Assembly: GCF_006968745.1 (NCBI RefSeq)
Contig: NZ_CP030118.1
Span: 5,926,340-5,990,339, forward strand
Reading direction: 5' to 3'
DNA length: 64,000 nucleotides
Source: Brasilonema sennae CENA114
GTDB lineage: Bacteria; Cyanobacteriota; Cyanobacteriia; Cyanobacteriales; Nostocaceae
In this document: piece after piece, positions 62,305 to 64,000 of the stretch
How the letters are laid out: each line of letters begins with the position of its first letter
How positions within the stretch are numbered: the stretch's first letter is position 1
Program-made: the position numbers and the translations under genes
The notes under the pieces: generated by a model
What the model was told of the DNA's origin: nothing
What the model saw: the letters and a program-made list of their open reading frames with translations, nothing else
Databases searched by the model: none

Positions 62305-62334
62305 CGTACTAATCGGTGAGATGCAAAATTTGAG

Positions 62335-62460
62335 TTAACCAAGAGTCTGCGGATCTATCCCTAACTCACGCAATTTATCTGCCAGCCTTCGTGCTTGTTG
62401 TTCTGCTGCTTTTATCCGTTCTTCTGGCGTGGGATGCGGAAATTTCCGCACTTGAAACTT
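62335..62460 (-). pseudogene. C-terminal remnant of a Uma2-type gene
   Basis: The minus frame ends PHPTPEERIKAAEQQARRLA followed by DKLRELGIDPQTLG and a stop at 62335-62337. This is the usual helical C-terminus of Uma2 nuclease-like proteins in cyanobacteria. The nuclease core is absent upstream. Confidence 0.6.
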
Positions 62461-62643
62461 ACTTGAGTGTTTGTTGGGGCGGAACTTTCACCTTCAGTTG
62501 TTCGATTATCACACATTTGATCCTTTGTGTGTGTTTGTCAGAATAGAGGTGTAGTCTATATTAATTATCCTTGCACCATAGGTCTATAAGGTAGATTTAT
62601 GATAAAGGGGCGTTTGATTTGAAAAAAGTGATAGAAAGGAATT

Positions 62644-62970
62644 ATGGACAGCAACAACAACTGGATGAAGCAGTTATTTACGATAGGTCTTGGAACAACG
62701 TCCTTGGTAGCAGACAAACTGCGGGAAGCGAGTGACCAACTTGTTAAGGATGGTAAGCTCGATCCTGAGCAAGCGAAGGCGGTTATGGATGACATGGTAC
62801 AGCAGTTGAAGTCGGAGCAGGGAAATTTGGAGGGAACTATGCAACGACAACTGCGAAATATGCTACAGGACTTGGGGGTACCTCGTCAGTCGGAAATGGA
62901 CGAACTGCGTGGTAGAATTGACCGTTTAGAGCGTCAAATGCGTGATTTAGAAAATAAGCTTTGGCGTTAA
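62644..62970 (+). CDS. Phasin-like protein
   Basis: This 108-residue, almost entirely helical protein (KQLFTIGLGTTSLVADKLRE, EQAKAVMDDMVQQL, LRGRIDRLERQMRDLENKLW) has a C-terminal heptad pattern that forms a coiled coil. It matches the short cyanobacterial proteins placed in the phasin family, which coat polyhydroxyalkanoate granules or associate with membranes. No PHA synthesis gene is nearby, so granule binding is not certain. Confidence 0.8.
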   Translation: MDSNNNWMKQLFTIGLGTTSLVADKLREASDQLVKDGKLDPEQAKAVMDDMVQQLKSEQGNLEGTMQRQLRNMLQDLGVPRQSEMDELRGRIDRLERQMRDLENKLWR

Positions 62971-63051
62971 GGGTCGCTTTGTGGTTTACACTAAATTTTG
63001 TCCTACTGGTTATCCTAAAGTACCCAGAATACTGAGTAAGGAGGATTAATT

Positions 63052-63576
63052 TTGAAAGCGATTTTACTCAGCGTGGGTTTCATGCTGGTTTGTGTTTTGG
63101 CTCTGGTATTTGCGCAAATAAGCGGTAACAAACAAGATACCGCTGTTGCTAGCCAGTTGGTTGAAACAACACAAGCACCCATCCAGGTACAAGAAAACAA
63201 TACCCTTATTGCGAGTAAAAATATGTCTGATGATAATGTCGTCACCACGCCCTCTGGACTTAAGTACACTGAGTTAAAACAAGGGACTGGCGCGACTCCT
63301 AAAAAAGGACAAACGGTTGTGGTTCACTACACCGGGACTTTAGAAGATGGTACCAAGTTCGATAGTTCACGCGATCGCGGTCAACCCTTTAGTTTTAAAC
63401 TTGGTGTTGGACAAGTGATCAAAGGCTGGGACGAAGGACTGAGTACTATGAAAGTAGGCGATCGTCGTAAATTAATCATACCTTCTGATTTGGGTTATGG
63501 CGCTCGTGGTGCAGGTGGTGTTATTCCACCCAACGCTACTTTGATTTTTGATGTGGAGTTGCTGAAAATTCAGTAA
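63052..63576 (+). CDS. FKBP-type peptidyl-prolyl isomerase, membrane-anchored or exported
   Basis: This 174-residue protein has a hydrophobic N-terminal helix (ILLSVGFMLVCVLALVFA), a linker (about 28-65) and an FKBP domain with VVVHYTGTLEDGTKFDSS, FKLGVGQVIKGWDEGL, LIIPSDLGYGARGAGG and IPPNATLIFDVELL. These cover the active-site Tyr, Phe, Trp and Asp of FKBPs. It folds proteins in the thylakoid lumen or periplasm. The start is TTG, supported by AAGGAGG at 63038-63044. Confidence 0.93.
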   Translation: MKAILLSVGFMLVCVLALVFAQISGNKQDTAVASQLVETTQAPIQVQENNTLIASKNMSDDNVVTTPSGLKYTELKQGTGATPKKGQTVVVHYTGTLEDGTKFDSSRDRGQPFSFKLGVGQVIKGWDEGLSTMKVGDRRKLIIPSDLGYGARGAGGVIPPNATLIFDVELLKIQ

Positions 63577-63586
63577 TGACTCATCG

Positions 63587-63644
63587 TTAGTAGTTTGTTG
63601 TTAGTTATTATCATAACTATTAATAACTTGCCACGAACTACTAA
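63587..63644. terminator. Nested hairpin between convergent genes
   Basis: TTAGTAGTT (63587-63595) and AACTACTAA (63636-63644) form an outer stem, with AGTTATTA and TTAATAACT nested inside. It lies between the convergent FKBP and dnaB genes. Confidence 0.6.
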
Positions 63645-63689
63645 TTCATTTTCAATAATCAGTTATCAGTCATCAATTGCTTGATAACT

Positions 63690-63731
63690 GTTAAGCGTTC
63701 CCTGTTCCCTGTTAAGCGTTCCCTGTTCCCT
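63690..63731. repeat. Two 21-bp tandem repeats
   Basis: The unit GTTAAGCGTTCCCTGTTCCC plus T is present twice without spacer. The CCCTGTTCCCTG part is a dispersed repeat also seen at 37572. Confidence 0.75.
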
Positions 63732-63734
63732 GAT

Positions 63735-64000
63735 TTAATAATTATTCGGTCTGGCAAAATTTTTAAACTTCGTCAATTGTGGATCAAACAAGAGTTTAAC
63801 AGTACCTGTTGGACCATTACGGTGCTTAGCTATGATCACCTCAGCAATTCCTCTATCTGGGCTATCGCTGTTATAGTAATCGTCTCTGTACAACATAATA
63901 ACTAAATCCGCATCTTGCTCAATACTTCCACTTTCTCTCAAATCAGATAACATGGGACGCTTGTTCGTACGTGATTCTACTCCTCGACTCAACTGAGATA
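63735..64000 (-). CDS. dnaB: Replicative DNA helicase DnaB, C-terminal part
   Basis: The gene runs off the right edge. The visible 87 or so residues end the RecA-like helicase domain: SQLSRGVESRTNKRPMLSDL, RESGSIEQDADLVIMLYRDD, then AEVIIAKHRNGPTGTVKLLF and a stop at 63735. These are the H4 and C-terminal motifs of DnaB. The conserved Arg finger region (KHRNGPTG) is intact. No intein is seen in this part. Confidence 0.95.
   Translation of the reverse strand, partial: SQLSRGVESRTNKRPMLSDLRESGSIEQDADLVIMLYRDDYYNSDSPDRGIAEVIIAKHRNGPTGTVKLLFDPQLTKFKNFARPNNY

Overview
The window comes from a filamentous, probably heterocyst-forming cyanobacterium (order Nostocales). The evidence is the frequent HIP1 octamer GCGATCGC, a PatD-like heterocyst frequency protein, a purD-nblS gene pair, cyanobacterial families (DUF3155, DUF3611, CCB1, Uma2) and a dense load of short dispersed repeats. 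No rRNA, tRNA or CRISPR array was recognised.

1-5.4 kb (minus strand): a tightly coupled operon of a PEP-CTERM protein, a filamentous-haemagglutinin-type exoprotein and the start of a TPR protein. A sigma-factor-like gene follows.

5.4-16.5 kb: the most distinctive region. Four exported or secretable proteins (one small Sec-type, one double-PPC, two RTX calcium-binding) alternate with parvulin-type peptidyl-prolyl isomerase genes (two intact and nearly identical, one reduced to its 3' end). Each substrate-type gene is preceded by a copy of the same leader of about 70-110 bp. The array faces a type I secretion module on the minus strand: a cNMP-domain/C39-like ABC transporter and an HlyD adaptor. 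The C39-like domain appears to lack its catalytic residues, which suits leaderless RTX cargo.

17-26 kb: two paralogous envelope proteins (one with SLH repeats), a GAF histidine kinase, DUF3155, a cluster of hairpins that may be a transposon-type RNA remnant, a CCB1-like protein with a PadR regulator, and membrane proteins.

26-45.6 kb: housekeeping and metabolic genes (serS, RelA/SpoT, patD-like, peptide and amino-acid ABC ATPases, a GTPase, photolyase, a DsbA-like protein, an HPP protein). Among them are an SDR enzyme that has lost its catalytic core and two overlapping unknown genes.

45.6-57.3 kb: an IS1 remnant and repeats, a 1306-residue membrane protein, two exported proteins, purD, nblS and an aminotransferase.

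57.8-62.6 kb: small accessory genes (zinc ribbon, HNH endonuclease, orphan HicB, antitoxin-like protein) and a NACHT-HEAT protein split by a deletion and frameshift.

62.6-64 kb: a phasin-like protein, an FKBP isomerase and the 3' end of dnaB.

A recurring theme is GC-rich palindromic modules nested inside MITE-like or tandem repeats, and repeat sequence captured as in-frame peptide in protein linkers.
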